Below, piece by piece: positions 37,783 to 47,694 of a stretch of 64,000 nucleotides of DNA; the first letter of the stretch is position 1, and each line of letters starts with the position of its first letter. Source of the DNA: Nodosilinea foveolarum (GTDB lineage Bacteria; Cyanobacteriota; Cyanobacteriia; Phormidesmidales; Phormidesmidaceae). Where the stretch lies: the NCBI GenBank assembly GCA_003242035.1, contig QBMC01000003.1, positions 1 to 64,000 of the forward strand. Direction: 5' to 3'. Both the position numbers and the translations under genes were made by a program. The notes below the pieces were generated by a model. The model was not told where the DNA came from and made no database searches. It was given only the letters and a program-made list of their open reading frames with translations.

Positions 37783-38195
37783 CAGCACAATCGTTACGCC
37801 ATCTACGCCATACGGCTTACGTGCATATACTTATTCCCGATATATAATCCATCGAACGAGTACTGCCTTCATCAAGTCTGTATCCGTAATGAAAAAAAGT
37901 ATGTGACGCTTAATGCAGTGAGCCATCAAGCACTACCGTTGTATGAGCTAGCGCCACGCCGCTAAATTGAGAAAGTCACCATAAGCGCTTTTGAAAAAAG
38001 GTACTTACTGCGGCTATCTAGCTATTTTTTTTACGATCTCTCTCGGATGGCTTGCGATTGTCTGTTACCATCAACTCGCTCTAAATACTGAGGGCAATTT
38101 CGAATCATCGGCCTTTTTACCGACGTATTAGTGCAAGTATTCCAATACTTCTAGGTAGCCCGTGGTGACACTCAACCTTTGACTACGGCGACAGG
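37783..38195. other. Gene-free stretch upstream of the cyclase gene
   Basis: 413 bases without a convincing frame on either strand, AT-rich (for example around 37845). No clear promoter or hairpin was resolved. Probably the cyclase promoter region. Confidence 0.4.
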
Positions 38196-40577
38196 ATGCT
38201 CCCAGATAGAAGACAATCAATTGACTGGCTAAAACGCTACTGTCAGACCCTTCGGATGCAGCCCTTTACGCGACGTTCACGCCACCGCCGCCCCCTGAGC
38301 CGTCAGCGATCGCAGCCCATTCTGATGAGTGCCAGCAGTCGGCGGTTTGGGCTTTGGTCTGGCCTGGTCGTGGCGACCCTATCCGCCGGACTCTCGACGG
38401 TCGATGGTTGGCAACTGCTGGAGCTACAAAGCTATAACTTCATGCATCGGACTCGGCGATCGCTAGCCGGTGCGCCCACTTGGGATGATCGCATTGTGGT
38501 GATCGCCATAGACGATGCCAGTACGTTACAACTCGGTCGGTTTCCCTGGCCCCGACAAACCTACACCGATTTGCTAGATCAGCTTTGGAGTACGCAGCCC
38601 GCCGTCGTTACCTTCGATATTCTCTTTGCCGATACCACCGAGGAAGACGGCGATCTGGCCGCCGCGATTGTCAATAGCGCCAATGTTGTCTTAGCAGTTG
38701 CCGACGGGGGCGATACGCCCATTGCCGTCTCCCCCACCATTGCCGATCCAGCCGACGGGTTTTTCCTGCCTGGAGACATCAGCCACCAACCCGATATAGA
38801 CGGCATCAGCCGCCGCATTCAGCTCTACAGCCACGCCAACCCGTCTTTGAGTGTAGCCACTCTCCAGATTTATGCAGAAACGATGGCCAGTACCACTCAG
38901 GCCAACCTCAGCGGCTCCAATAATGGTTTTAATCACGATAGAGCGCATCATTCAAGCTCCCTAGAATTAGACCCTATTGATGGCGCAAAAGCTTCAGCGG
39001 GTCCTCCTAGTTCGACCGCTAATAAAACACACAGCGGCCAAAAAACTCACTCTCCGTCTACCTTTAGCCTGAGCCATTACGGGCTTTCCCGCCAAGAAGA
39101 TGCTTCGAGTGCTAAGACAGATCGGCCTAATCAAAAAGATCCGGGCAACTATTCCAACTCATCGCCGCCGTTTAGCCGCCTTTCTCTGGGCCAGTCTTTT
39201 AAGTTTGGCGCTGACTTGATCGAGCGACTTTCAGACCGAATTCCAGATGATCAGACGCTGTGGGTTAGCTGGCCTGGAGAAATTGGCCCGCCACCCACAA
39301 AGACTCAGGGCGGTACTCGCGCCATGGTCACCTCTCAAAATCAACTCAAAGAGTCTCAAGCAGGCTACCTGAAAACCTACTCTTATGTAGATGTGCTCAA
39401 AGGCAGAGTAGACAATAGCCACTTTCAAAACAAAATTGTTCTGATTGGCGCTACTGCGCCCGGTATCGATCCGCTCAGAACGCCTTTTCAGTCTCGCCTC
39501 CCCACTGGCGGTGTCTATCTTCATGCCGCCACCATCGACAACTTACTGAATAAATCCTTCCTCAAACGCCCGCTCAAGTGGCAAAGAACGCTGCTGCTGG
39601 CTGCCTTGGCGATCGCCAGCGCTCAGTTACTTCAGCGTCAGGGCGTCTATCGTCGGCTCGCTGTTTTAGTCGGCTTCCCGCTGGCCTGGAGCGGCTTCGC
39701 CTATGGCAGCTTCCTCCTCGGCTGGTGGTTGCCTGTGGCGGCTCCTTTATGCACAGTTGCCCTAGCTGGACTCGTGATTCAGCTACGCGAACAGCAGGAA
39801 AAACAGCAGTTGATGGACATTTTCTCGATGAACGTTTCTCCCGGCACGGCAGAGCTAATTTGGCAGCATAAAGACGCTATTTTGCACCGGGGCGAACTTG
39901 CTGCTCAAACGCTGACGGCAACGGTTTTATTTATGGACATTCGGGGCTTTAGCGGCATTGCCGAAACGCTACCCTCTCAGCAGCTATTGCCCTGGCTCAA
40001 TCAGTATTTTGAAACCATGACCGACTGCATCATGGATCACGGCGGCATGGTCGATAAGTATATTGGCGATGCCATTATGGCGGTTTTTGGCGCACCTCTG
40101 CCTCGCAGTAGCGCTGCTGAAATTCAGGCAGATGCGATCGCTGCTCTCACCGCCGCCCTCGAAATGCACGACCGCCTAAAAGCGCTCAACCTCCACCTCG
40201 CCCGTCAAAATCTACCCACTATCGACTTCGGCATTGGCATTCATACCGGCCCCCTCATCGGCGGCACCGTCGGCAGTCGCTACCGGCTCAACTACTCTGT
40301 CTTTGGCGATACCGTCAATATTGCCGCCAGACTAGAAAGCATGACTAAAGCCCTACCCCCATCCGTTCCTTTCCGCCTGCTGATCAGCGCCGACACCTCT
40401 CAATACACCCAAACCCAATTCCCCGTCAAGCTATTTCAGTCTGGCAACCTGCGCGGACGCAAAAGCAGCACCGATGTTTATACCCTAGTAGATACTGCCG
40501 CTCCTACGCCCGCAGCAAAAGCCGCCGCGATCGCCAACCTTCAGCCAGTACTCGACCCCCAAGCCGCCACCGCCTGA
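38196..40577 (+). CDS. CHASE2-domain class III nucleotide cyclase
   Basis: A 793-residue membrane signalling protein. After an N-terminal membrane segment (about 50-67), an extracytoplasmic CHASE2 domain follows (DDRIVVIAIDDASTLQLGRF). Three transmembrane helices (about 465-535) then lead to a class III cyclase domain: metal Asp in VLFMDIRGFSG, DKYIGDAIMAVFGAP with the purine-selecting Lys typical of adenylate cyclases, and YSVFGDTVNIAARLE. It likely makes cAMP in response to an external signal. A Ser/Thr/His-rich insert at about 235-330 interrupts CHASE2 and looks disordered. It resembles Anabaena and Spirulina CHASE2 cyclases. Confidence 0.9.
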   Translation: MLPDRRQSIDWLKRYCQTLRMQPFTRRSRHRRPLSRQRSQPILMSASSRRFGLWSGLVVATLSAGLSTVDGWQLLELQSYNFMHRTRRSLAGAPTWDDRIVVIAIDDASTLQLGRFPWPRQTYTDLLDQLWSTQPAVVTFDILFADTTEEDGDLAAAIVNSANVVLAVADGGDTPIAVSPTIADPADGFFLPGDISHQPDIDGISRRIQLYSHANPSLSVATLQIYAETMASTTQANLSGSNNGFNHDRAHHSSSLELDPIDGAKASAGPPSSTANKTHSGQKTHSPSTFSLSHYGLSRQEDASSAKTDRPNQKDPGNYSNSSPPFSRLSLGQSFKFGADLIERLSDRIPDDQTLWVSWPGEIGPPPTKTQGGTRAMVTSQNQLKESQAGYLKTYSYVDVLKGRVDNSHFQNKIVLIGATAPGIDPLRTPFQSRLPTGGVYLHAATIDNLLNKSFLKRPLKWQRTLLLAALAIASAQLLQRQGVYRRLAVLVGFPLAWSGFAYGSFLLGWWLPVAAPLCTVALAGLVIQLREQQEKQQLMDIFSMNVSPGTAELIWQHKDAILHRGELAAQTLTATVLFMDIRGFSGIAETLPSQQLLPWLNQYFETMTDCIMDHGGMVDKYIGDAIMAVFGAPLPRSSAAEIQADAIAALTAALEMHDRLKALNLHLARQNLPTIDFGIGIHTGPLIGGTVGSRYRLNYSVFGDTVNIAARLESMTKALPPSVPFRLLISADTSQYTQTQFPVKLFQSGNLRGRKSSTDVYTLVDTAAPTPAAKAAAIANLQPVLDPQAATA

Positions 40578-40580
40578 ACT

Positions 40581-40608
40581 CATCACTCATCACTCGTCAT
40601 TCATCACT
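40581..40608. repeat. Heptamer tandem repeat, four units
   Basis: Units CATCACT, CATCACT, CGTCATT and CATCACT start five bases after the cyclase stop and overlap the stop codon of the PBP gene. A related array is at 43113-43147, at the other side of the same gene. Confidence 0.8.
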
Positions 40609-42958
40609 ATTTCAACACACTCCCCATATAATCGCCCCAAAGCTGCGCCGCCTGCCCGCTCCCCGCATCCGTTGGCTCATTCTCGTCGTTACCCAGCCAA
40701 ATGCCCGTTACCACCGAATAAGGCGACGGCACAAAGCCAATAAACCACGAATCCACATTATCGTTGGTGGTGCCCGTTTTGCCCCCTTCGCCTAACCCAA
40801 TTGCCGCCGCCCGTCCGGTGCCGCCCTGCACCACGCCTTGCAGCATACTCTCCACCGTATCTGCCACTCCGGGGTCTAATACTGGCTGGTTCGCATCGGC
40901 ACTCTGCGAAAAATCGTAGATGACTCGGCAGGTTTGAATGTTGCTGAAGTCTCTACAGTCGCTGCTGTCTAACACTTTTTGAATGCCGTGGGGCCGATTC
41001 CAAACGCCACCGTTGGCGATCGCCCCAAAAGCCCCAGTGATCTCTATCGGCGTCACCTCACTTTGGCCTAATATCAGCCCCGGCTCTGCTGCCAGCTTGC
41101 TCTTAACGCCCAGCCGATGAGCCATCTCCATCACGTTTTCTAACCCCGCCGCCTGAGCTACCCGCAGCGCAATCGGGTTCTCCGACCGGGCCAGCCCCGC
41201 ATACATATCTAAAGACCCCCCGCCCGACGCGCAGCCTGGATAATACAGTCCGTCCCAGTTCAGCTCAGCGCAAGAAAATGTCTCCCCCGGTGAAATTCCC
41301 TGCTCAATTGCTGAGGTGTAGGCGAAGACCTTGAACGTAGAACCGGGCTGTCTGAGCGCTTGAGTCGCCCGGTTAAACTGACTCTCGGCGTAGTCCGCAC
41401 CGCCGACGAGCGCTTCAATTTCGCCGTTGCTGGAGTTTAAAGTAACGAGCGCACCCTGGGAAAAGCCGAGCTGCGCGCCATTCGATTCGATGGCCGCTTT
41501 GAGCGATCGTTCTGCCGCTAGCTGAGTTTTCAAATTCAAACTCGTCTCTACTACAAAGTTGCCTTCGCGAGCTAGGTTGCTGCCTAGCACCTCATCTAGT
41601 TCGTCAAAAATATAGCTATAGAAATAGGGCGCTTGAACGCTTTGTAGCTGTTCGCGGGCGTTGGGGCTAATTTCAATGCGCGATCGCCTCGCCCGTCGTC
41701 CGTCTTCAGCGCTAATCATATTCAGCGAGACCATGCGTTGGATGACGCGATCGCGATATTCCACCGCCGCCTGATAGTCCTGCACCGGATTAAACGCGTT
41801 CGGCGCAGGCAAAATGCCTACTAGCGTCGCGGCCTCGGCAATGGTCAGCGCATCGCCCGACTTGCCAAAATAAAACTGTGCTGCATCCTCAAAGCCGTAT
41901 AGGTTGTTGCCTAAATACACCCGATTCATATACAGCAGCATCAACTGATCTTTGCTGTAAAAAGTCTCTAGCTTGAGCGCGACCACGGCTTCTTTAATCT
42001 TTCGAGTGGCGCTATCATCCGTTCCCACAAAATCCCGATAGGTATTGCGAGCGAGCTGCTGCGTCAGCGTACTGGCCCCTTCTTTAATTTCGCCCTCGGC
42101 CACGTTCGTCACCAAGGCTCGGGCCACGCCCAGCGGGTCAACGCCCACATGCCAATAAAAGCGCGTATCCTCAGAAGCCACAATCGCCTTGGGCAAAAAC
42201 GCCGAATATTCTCTTAGCCGCTGCTTTTCTCGGTGCGAAATGTTCGGCAGCTTGTTCAATGGCTCTCGTCCCTTTTCGCCATCTGCGGTAATCAGCACCG
42301 GCCCCTGCACCGACTCTGGCAGGGGATTGATCGAAATCTTCGGCCACTGCAATCCCACAATCCAAAACACCAGCAACCCGGTGAATCCGGTTGCGCCATA
42401 CAGCCCATAGCGCAGCACGTTCAAATACATCGGCGGCGGATCGATGTAGCGCACGGTCACCGCATCGGCCAATTCTCTTGGCCCTAGCGTGAGCATATCG
42501 CCGTGTCGCAGCGGCAAAGAAGAGATGCGTTTTTTATTTCGATAGATGCCGTTGGTCGATCCCTTATCTCGAATGACAAACGGGTTGCCCGGTCGCGAGC
42601 GATCGCGCGTGAGGGCCAAATGGGTTTGGCTAACGATGGGCGATCGCACCACAATATCGCAGGCTTTAGACGAGCGCCCTAGCAAATAATGCTCGCCCAC
42701 CAGTGGGTACTCACTCTGCTTCCCGTCCGACTCGATATAGAGTTTCGGCACCCGCGCATTCGGCTTCAGCGGAATCTTCGAAAAGTCTACATTCGCCTGC
42801 ACCGTCTGAAACGCCTGGGTAATCGATCCCAGCACCGTTCTCGGCACAGACTGCTCCGACTTTTGAGGCTTTCTACCCGGATCGGGACGACCCGCATTAG
42901 GTTCGTTAGAACGATTGGGGCCAGGACGATCAGGGGGCTTAGGCGGTGGAGAAGTCAT
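40607..42958 (-). CDS. FHA-domain penicillin-binding protein 1A family (bifunctional)
   Basis: A 783-residue protein. Residues 1-55 are Pro/Arg-rich. Residues about 70-165 are an FHA domain (YLLGRSSKACDIV, SQTHLALTRD, STNGIYRNKKRI) that reads phosphothreonine. One membrane helix lies at about 182-202. The GT51 glycosyltransferase has EDTRFYWHVGVDPLG and EGASTLTQQLARN. The transpeptidase has SxxK in GSTFKVF, SEN and KTGTTNDN. It polymerises and crosslinks peptidoglycan. The cytoplasmic FHA domain would couple wall synthesis to Ser/Thr kinase signalling, a domain arrangement known in cyanobacteria. Confidence 0.93.
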   Translation of the reverse strand: MTSPPPKPPDRPGPNRSNEPNAGRPDPGRKPQKSEQSVPRTVLGSITQAFQTVQANVDFSKIPLKPNARVPKLYIESDGKQSEYPLVGEHYLLGRSSKACDIVVRSPIVSQTHLALTRDRSRPGNPFVIRDKGSTNGIYRNKKRISSLPLRHGDMLTLGPRELADAVTVRYIDPPPMYLNVLRYGLYGATGFTGLLVFWIVGLQWPKISINPLPESVQGPVLITADGEKGREPLNKLPNISHREKQRLREYSAFLPKAIVASEDTRFYWHVGVDPLGVARALVTNVAEGEIKEGASTLTQQLARNTYRDFVGTDDSATRKIKEAVVALKLETFYSKDQLMLLYMNRVYLGNNLYGFEDAAQFYFGKSGDALTIAEAATLVGILPAPNAFNPVQDYQAAVEYRDRVIQRMVSLNMISAEDGRRARRSRIEISPNAREQLQSVQAPYFYSYIFDELDEVLGSNLAREGNFVVETSLNLKTQLAAERSLKAAIESNGAQLGFSQGALVTLNSSNGEIEALVGGADYAESQFNRATQALRQPGSTFKVFAYTSAIEQGISPGETFSCAELNWDGLYYPGCASGGGSLDMYAGLARSENPIALRVAQAAGLENVMEMAHRLGVKSKLAAEPGLILGQSEVTPIEITGAFGAIANGGVWNRPHGIQKVLDSSDCRDFSNIQTCRVIYDFSQSADANQPVLDPGVADTVESMLQGVVQGGTGRAAAIGLGEGGKTGTTNDNVDSWFIGFVPSPYSVVTGIWLGNDENEPTDAGSGQAAQLWGDYMGSVLK

Positions 42959-43112
42959 AGCGTAAAAGAGAATGACAGTTCAGCCAAGAACAGACAAATA
43001 TCAAAACCTAACTAGATAGATATTAGGCGATCTGCCCGCAGAAAGGATGACCAAGGGCAATTGCCACGACATAACCACCAACAACCTGCCACCCCCAAGT
43101 TTCGGAAATCCC

Positions 43113-43147
43113 CATTCATCATTCATCATTCATCATTCATCACTCGT
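43113..43147. repeat. Heptamer tandem repeat, five units
   Basis: Four CATTCAT units and one CACTCGT, ending at the lspA stop. Related in sequence and unit length to the array at 40581-40608. Confidence 0.85.
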
Positions 43148-43641
43148 CACTTCCCCCTCGACCGCCCCCCACCGTCTCCCTGTCCAAGCGCCTCTAAAAT
43201 GGCCACCAAAATAAAACAGCCAATGCCCACGTTAATCCAGATATCTGCCAGGTTAAATATCGGAAACCGGGTGGCCGGAAACACCTGCAAAAAGTCCACC
43301 ACCTCACCCGCTAGCAGCCGATCTATGCCATTGCCAAACGCGCCAGCCAAAATGAAGCCGTAGCCCGCCTGCTCCCAGCGCAGCGAAATCCGCGCCACCC
43401 AGCCATAAATCGCCAGCGCCGCGCTCACGGCCATCGACAGCCAGCGCAACCATTCGCCATTCTCGCTAAAGAGGCTCCAGGCAGCTCCCGGATTGGTCAC
43501 GTAGGTAAAGTTCAGCACTCCTGGGATGACGGTGATGCCCTCCCCCAGTCCAAACGTCTGCACCGTCCACCATTTCGTTAGCTGATCGAGCACTACGCCC
43601 ACAATGGCTATCAGCCAAAACAGACCGTTTTTAGGTTTCAT
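43147..43641 (-). CDS. lspA: Lipoprotein signal peptidase (signal peptidase II)
   Basis: A 164-residue integral membrane aspartyl protease with four helices. The catalytic acids lie in NGIDRLLAGEVVDFLQV; VVLDQLTKWW and NPGAAWSLFSE are the other conserved boxes. It cleaves prolipoprotein signal peptides before the lipidated Cys. It is encoded 40 bases after bioY on the same strand; the bioY-lspA order is common in cyanobacteria. The C-terminal tail is Gly/Arg-rich. Confidence 0.95.
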   Translation of the reverse strand: MKPKNGLFWLIAIVGVVLDQLTKWWTVQTFGLGEGITVIPGVLNFTYVTNPGAAWSLFSENGEWLRWLSMAVSAALAIYGWVARISLRWEQAGYGFILAGAFGNGIDRLLAGEVVDFLQVFPATRFPIFNLADIWINVGIGCFILVAILEALGQGDGGGRSRGK

Positions 43642-43681
43642 ATTTTAATCATTCATACTGATATTGCACGCTGGAGCGCGC

Positions 43682-44287
43682 TTAATAAAATAGCGCTCGC
43701 CGCATACCATACGCTATTAGGGCGATCGCACAAGCCACCATCACCTGCCCCGGAATCTCTAGCACCGAATAGGTCATGATCGCCTCACCCAAAGACCCTT
43801 CTAGCCGCACCCATCGCACTAAAGATCCCAACAGCAAATAGCTCAACCCGCACAGATGCACGGCAGCTAGCCCCGCCAAACTGCCAAAAGCCAATCGCTC
43901 CAGAGTTGCCTTAGATCGAAACGCCAGCCAGCCACAAAGCCACCCGCCCGGAATAAACCCTAGTAGATAGCCAAACCACGGCTCCCTTAAAGACGCTATC
44001 CCGGCTCCCTGGGTAAATACCTCGTAGCCAAACCGGTCAAACAGCAAAATTCCCAGCGCTACATAGGCAATCTGCGAGAGCGCCGCCGCTGTCTTTCCCC
44101 CCATACAGCCGGTAAACAAAGCGGCCCCGACCTGAAAGCTCACCTGTAAAGAAGAAATCCACGCGCCCTGTTCTCCTCTTAATAAATCTCTCAGCGGTAC
44201 GCCCAGACTAAACGCCTCTAGCCAGGTACTGCCAATGGTTAAAATCAGACCAATCAGTGCCCAAAGCAGCACAAACAGAGCGCTCAC
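43682..44287 (-). CDS. bioY: Biotin transporter BioY
   Basis: A 201-residue protein with six predicted membrane helices, the S component of an ECF biotin transporter. Features are the N-terminal ALIGLILTIGSTWLEAFSLG helix region (shortened) and GYLLGFIPGGWLCGWLAF, which matches the BioY GYL/GF motif. In cyanobacteria BioY often works without a dedicated energising module; none is encoded nearby. It is probably cotranscribed with lspA. Confidence 0.9.
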   Translation of the reverse strand: MSALFVLLWALIGLILTIGSTWLEAFSLGVPLRDLLRGEQGAWISSLQVSFQVGAALFTGCMGGKTAAALSQIAYVALGILLFDRFGYEVFTQGAGIASLREPWFGYLLGFIPGGWLCGWLAFRSKATLERLAFGSLAGLAAVHLCGLSYLLLGSLVRWVRLEGSLGEAIMTYSVLEIPGQVMVACAIALIAYGMRRALFY

Positions 44288-44475
44288 GTAATCTTTTTAC
44301 CTTTGTTTAAATCCAACTTAAATCAACTTATTGCTTTCAGCATTCTATCGCCTTAGCTTGATTTCTTAAGGAACATAACTTTTGCCCCACTAGGCCAAAG
44401 CGAATCTCAATCCAAGCTTTACACTAAACTCAACAACACTACATATTTGAGAAATAACGCCTTCTCTCCCGTCCT

Positions 44476-45462
44476 ATGTTTCCTAATCATCGCCCCCGTA
44501 GACTGCGATCGCACCCAAACCTCCGCCGCATGGTGCAAGAAAACCTTGTCACCGTCAACGACTTGGTCTATCCGCTCTTTGCCGCCCCCGGTGAGTCCTT
44601 CTCTCAAGAAGTCAAGTCCATGCCCGGTGTCTATCAGCTTTCTGTGGACAAAATTGTCGAAGAAGCTAAAGAAGTGCACGGACTAGGCATTCCGGCGATC
44701 ATCCTCTTTGGTATTCCGATCGAAAAAGATGCTGAAGCGACTGGCGCATGGCACGACCACGGCATCGTTCAAAGAGCCTCTGAAGCAATCAAAAAAGCCG
44801 TCCCCGACCTGATTGTCATTGTTGATACCTGCCTGTGCGAGTACACCGACCACGGTCACTGCGGCTATCTAGAAGTGGGCGATCTTTCTGGTCGGGTGCT
44901 GAATGATCCCACGCTAGAACTGCTGAAAAAAACGGCGGTTTCCCAGGCCAATGCAGGTGCAGACATCATTGCGCCTTCGGGCATGATGGATGGCTTTGTC
45001 CAGGCTATTCGTGCTGGACTCGATGCCGGTGGCTTTGAAGATTTACCAATCCTTTCTTATGCCGCTAAGTATTCTTCTGCTTACTATGGCCCCTTCCGCG
45101 ATGCGGCTGAGTCGGCTCCTCAATTTGGCGATCGCCGCACCTATCAAATGGACCCGGCCAACGGCACCGAAGCCATTAAAGAAATTGAGCTGGACATTGC
45201 CGAAGGCGCAGACATGCTGATGGTCAAACCTGCCCTCGCCTACATGGACATCATCTGGCGAGTGAAGCAAGCGACTAATCTGCCGGTGGCTGCCTACAAC
45301 GTCTCTGGCGAATACGCTATGGTCAAAGCTGCCGCGCTCAACGGTTGGATCGACGAAGAGCGCGTCGTTATGGAAACCATGATGGGCTTTAAGCGCGCGG
45401 GGGCCGATCTGATTTTGACCTATCACGCGAAAGATGTGGCTCGCTGGTTGGGTGCCAGTTAG
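44476..45462 (+). CDS. hemB: Porphobilinogen synthase
   Basis: A 328-residue 5-aminolevulinate dehydratase, which condenses two ALA molecules to porphobilinogen for heme, chlorophyll and bilins. The metal site [14 protein letters not shown] is Cys-containing, and the Schiff-base lysines lie in [14 protein letters not shown] and [14 protein letters not shown]. It is a cytosolic octamer. The start gives the usual arm [20 protein letters not shown]. It is followed by a sugar-transferase remnant on the opposite strand. Confidence 0.96.
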   Translation: MFPNHRPRRLRSHPNLRRMVQENLVTVNDLVYPLFAAPGESFSQEVKSMPGVYQLSVDKIVEEAKEVHGLGIPAIILFGIPIEKDAEATGAWHDHGIVQRASEAIKKAVPDLIVIVDTCLCEYTDHGHCGYLEVGDLSGRVLNDPTLELLKKTAVSQANAGADIIAPSGMMDGFVQAIRAGLDAGGFEDLPILSYAAKYSSAYYGPFRDAAESAPQFGDRRTYQMDPANGTEAIKEIELDIAEGADMLMVKPALAYMDIIWRVKQATNLPVAAYNVSGEYAMVKAAALNGWIDEERVVMETMMGFKRAGADLILTYHAKDVARWLGAS

Positions 45463-45476
45463 ACTAGCCAGCTAAG

Positions 45477-45662
45477 CTAGAACGCGCCTGAATCCTTCGA
45501 CAGCACCATCCTCACCGTCCGCATTAAAATCACCCAATTGTACCGTCGGCTCCAGCGCTGTTGATAGTACAAATCCAGCGCTACGACGGTCTCAAAATCC
45601 TCAATTCTCGACCGCCCGCTCACCTGCCACTGCCCGGTCAGGCCGGGTCTTACTGAGAAACT
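45477..45662 (-). pseudogene. C-terminal remnant of a polyprenyl-phosphate sugar transferase
   Basis: The minus strand reads SVRPGLTGQWQVSGRSRIED, then VVALDLYYQQRW and VILMRTVRMVLSKDSGAF and a stop. This is the end of WcaJ/RfbP-type initiating glycosyltransferases, which start exopolysaccharide chains. A TGA at 45663-45665 closes the frame, and the catalytic part, some 150 or more residues, is gone. It fills the gap after hemB. Confidence 0.8.
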
Positions 45663-45758
45663 TCATAAAGGCAGGAACCTATCCCAAAATCGAGGCTTCT
45701 GTGATGGGTTAAAGTAGGCATTATTTTGTTGCCCTTGGGTACTAGAGCTGCCGCGACT

Positions 45759-46958
45759 ATGAACGACTCTTTCCCTCGTCCTATCCATCTAGAGCAACCA
45801 GTCCCTATGGCCTCAGATAGCTCAGCTCCAGAGAATATTCAGCGCTTGGCCGCGTCCTGGCAGCAGCAGTTAGCGAACGATCTGCCTCAGCAGTCCGCAG
45901 AAACTCACGCAGCGATCGCCCAGTGGCTAGTCGGCCCTCTTGAGCGCTTCGAAACTATGAGCCAGGATGATATCAAGCTGGCCAAAAAAGCGATGGACTA
46001 TCGCTACCGCATTTTCATCACGCGCTATTGGGGTCTCTCTCCCGAACGAGCTTACAAAAGTATGCTGCAAAAGCTGGGGGGGCTTTTCCTTATTCGTAGT
46101 AAAATTCGCACCTGGATTGCCCTTAGTCGCGATCGCAAACGCGCCGTTAAAGATGTGCTCCAGGAAGTGATTCAAGAAATGCTGCAAAGCGATCGCTATA
46201 TGCAGGAGCAAACCCTGTGGATTAAGCAGTGCACCAACAGAGCCAGCCTGCGCAATCTGTTGACGCTGGCCACGATTGAAGAATATTGTCTGCGGCCCAT
46301 TTGCAATCAGCCGCTGTTGGTCTATCGGTTTGTGAATTATTTGCGGCGATCGCAGCGCGGCGGCATGACTCAAGTCCCCAACGCCGAAATCATTCAGCTC
46401 ATCTCCGAAGAAATCGGCAAAGACGCCACCGAAGGCAGCCTTAGCCTCCTAGACTTTGAAGCTCTAGACCGCTACGAAGTCGAACAAGACCAGCAGCAGC
46501 AGCAAATCAACCGCCAGCAGGTGAAGCAACAGTTCGCCGACTACCTGCAAGAAAACCTGGGCAACACCGCTGTTCAATGGCTAGAGCTACATCTTCAGGG
46601 CTACGCTCAAGACAGCATCTCTCGCCAGCTTGGTCTCAACGTCCGCGAAGCCTACCGCCTGCGCGAAAAAGTCAGCTATCATGCCATCCGCATCTTCACC
46701 CTAAAAGAACAGCCCGATCTGGTCTTTAGCTGGCTAAAAACCTCACTCAAGCAGCACAATTTGGGCCTCACCCCCGCTGAATGGGACACCTACTGGAAAA
46801 CGCTCACGCCCGAGCAACAAGCCCTCCTCAACGACTTCAAAGCCGATAAAACCGTAGAAGAAATCGCTAATGCCAGCGATCGCACCCAACGCCAAGTCAC
46901 CGGCCAGTGGGCCGACCTCTACCTACTGGCTCAAGAAACCCGCGTAACTAAGATTTAG
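45759..46958 (+). CDS. HetZ-related protein
   Basis: A 399-residue protein from ATG 45759; a TTG at 45726 or an ATG at 45807 are alternatives. It resembles the cyanobacterial HetZ-related proteins: RYRIFITRYWGLSPERAY, LSRDRKRAVKDVLQEVIQEM, and the C-terminal helix-turn-helix-like QDSISRQLGLNVREAYRLRE. HetZ acts in heterocyst differentiation, but the related proteins also occur in species without heterocysts and have unknown, probably DNA-binding, roles. The assignment comes from recalled family sequence. Confidence 0.72.
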   Translation: MNDSFPRPIHLEQPVPMASDSSAPENIQRLAASWQQQLANDLPQQSAETHAAIAQWLVGPLERFETMSQDDIKLAKKAMDYRYRIFITRYWGLSPERAYKSMLQKLGGLFLIRSKIRTWIALSRDRKRAVKDVLQEVIQEMLQSDRYMQEQTLWIKQCTNRASLRNLLTLATIEEYCLRPICNQPLLVYRFVNYLRRSQRGGMTQVPNAEIIQLISEEIGKDATEGSLSLLDFEALDRYEVEQDQQQQQINRQQVKQQFADYLQENLGNTAVQWLELHLQGYAQDSISRQLGLNVREAYRLREKVSYHAIRIFTLKEQPDLVFSWLKTSLKQHNLGLTPAEWDTYWKTLTPEQQALLNDFKADKTVEEIANASDRTQRQVTGQWADLYLLAQETRVTKI

Positions 46959-46994
46959 ATGCCAGTCTAGGAAAAATATTCAGAAAGCAGCCTC

Positions 46995-47624
46995 TTAACT
47001 CTTAGCCGCCTTCCCATCCCGCCAGCTTTCCACCGCTCGACCAAAATTCAATTTAAATTCCTTCAGCCCAATCAGCCCACCCGACTCCTCATCCCAAGAA
47101 GCCGACAGTACACCATAGGTCAATCCCAACACGCCTAAGCCAAAGCATCCCATCGTCACTAGCAGCACCGCTACCGGCGCAAACGCTACAATCTCGCGGC
47201 TCTGCAAATAGTAAGACAAAAAGAAAACCCCCACGCCCAGCGCAATCGGCATCCCCGAAAAAAAGGCCATCCGCCGCAGCATTCGCTGACTTACATCCTT
47301 TGGAATTTCACTGTCAGCGCTACCGCCTTTGGGCCGCTGCTTGTTTTGGGTAGTCTTTTCCGCTCGCCGCTGTCGCATTGCCCGAATTTCTTCCACCCGA
47401 GCCTGAGTCTGCGGAGAAACCGCAGACTTTTCTTTTGATGCTTTAGCAGACTTGCTTTTCTGTGACTTTTCTTCGGACGGCTGCGCTTCAGATGACTTGG
47501 AGTTGCGATCTTCTTGCTCTCGCTCAGACTTGTCCGAACGCTGCCGACTGCCCTTAGGTTCAAAAGGGAGTCCCGCCCGGTCGCCCGACGATTTCTTATT
47601 AGATCCGCGCTGATCAGAAGCCAT
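46995..47624 (-). CDS. PAM68 family (DUF3464) photosystem assembly protein
   Basis: A 209-residue protein from ATG 47624; a TTG start seven codons earlier is less likely. The first 115 or so residues are charged and Lys/Ser/Glu-rich. They are followed by VSQRMLRRMAFFSGMPIALG and two membrane helices, then YGVLSASWDEESGGLIGL, which is the PAM68 signature. PAM68 assists early photosystem II assembly (CP47) in plants and Synechocystis. It follows rpsO by 70 bases, an arrangement conserved in cyanobacteria. Confidence 0.88.
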   Translation of the reverse strand: MASDQRGSNKKSSGDRAGLPFEPKGSRQRSDKSEREQEDRNSKSSEAQPSEEKSQKSKSAKASKEKSAVSPQTQARVEEIRAMRQRRAEKTTQNKQRPKGGSADSEIPKDVSQRMLRRMAFFSGMPIALGVGVFFLSYYLQSREIVAFAPVAVLLVTMGCFGLGVLGLTYGVLSASWDEESGGLIGLKEFKLNFGRAVESWRDGKAAKS

Positions 47625-47694
47625 GGTCAATCCAACTGTCGTCAATCTAGATACTAGCTAGTCCAAATGTTAGTCTAGAGCCGCTAACACCTCA

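Noticed and set aside
43113-43147. Short regular repeats as a possible CRISPR array
   Set aside because: Units are seven bases and directly adjacent with no spacers; no cas genes are present.
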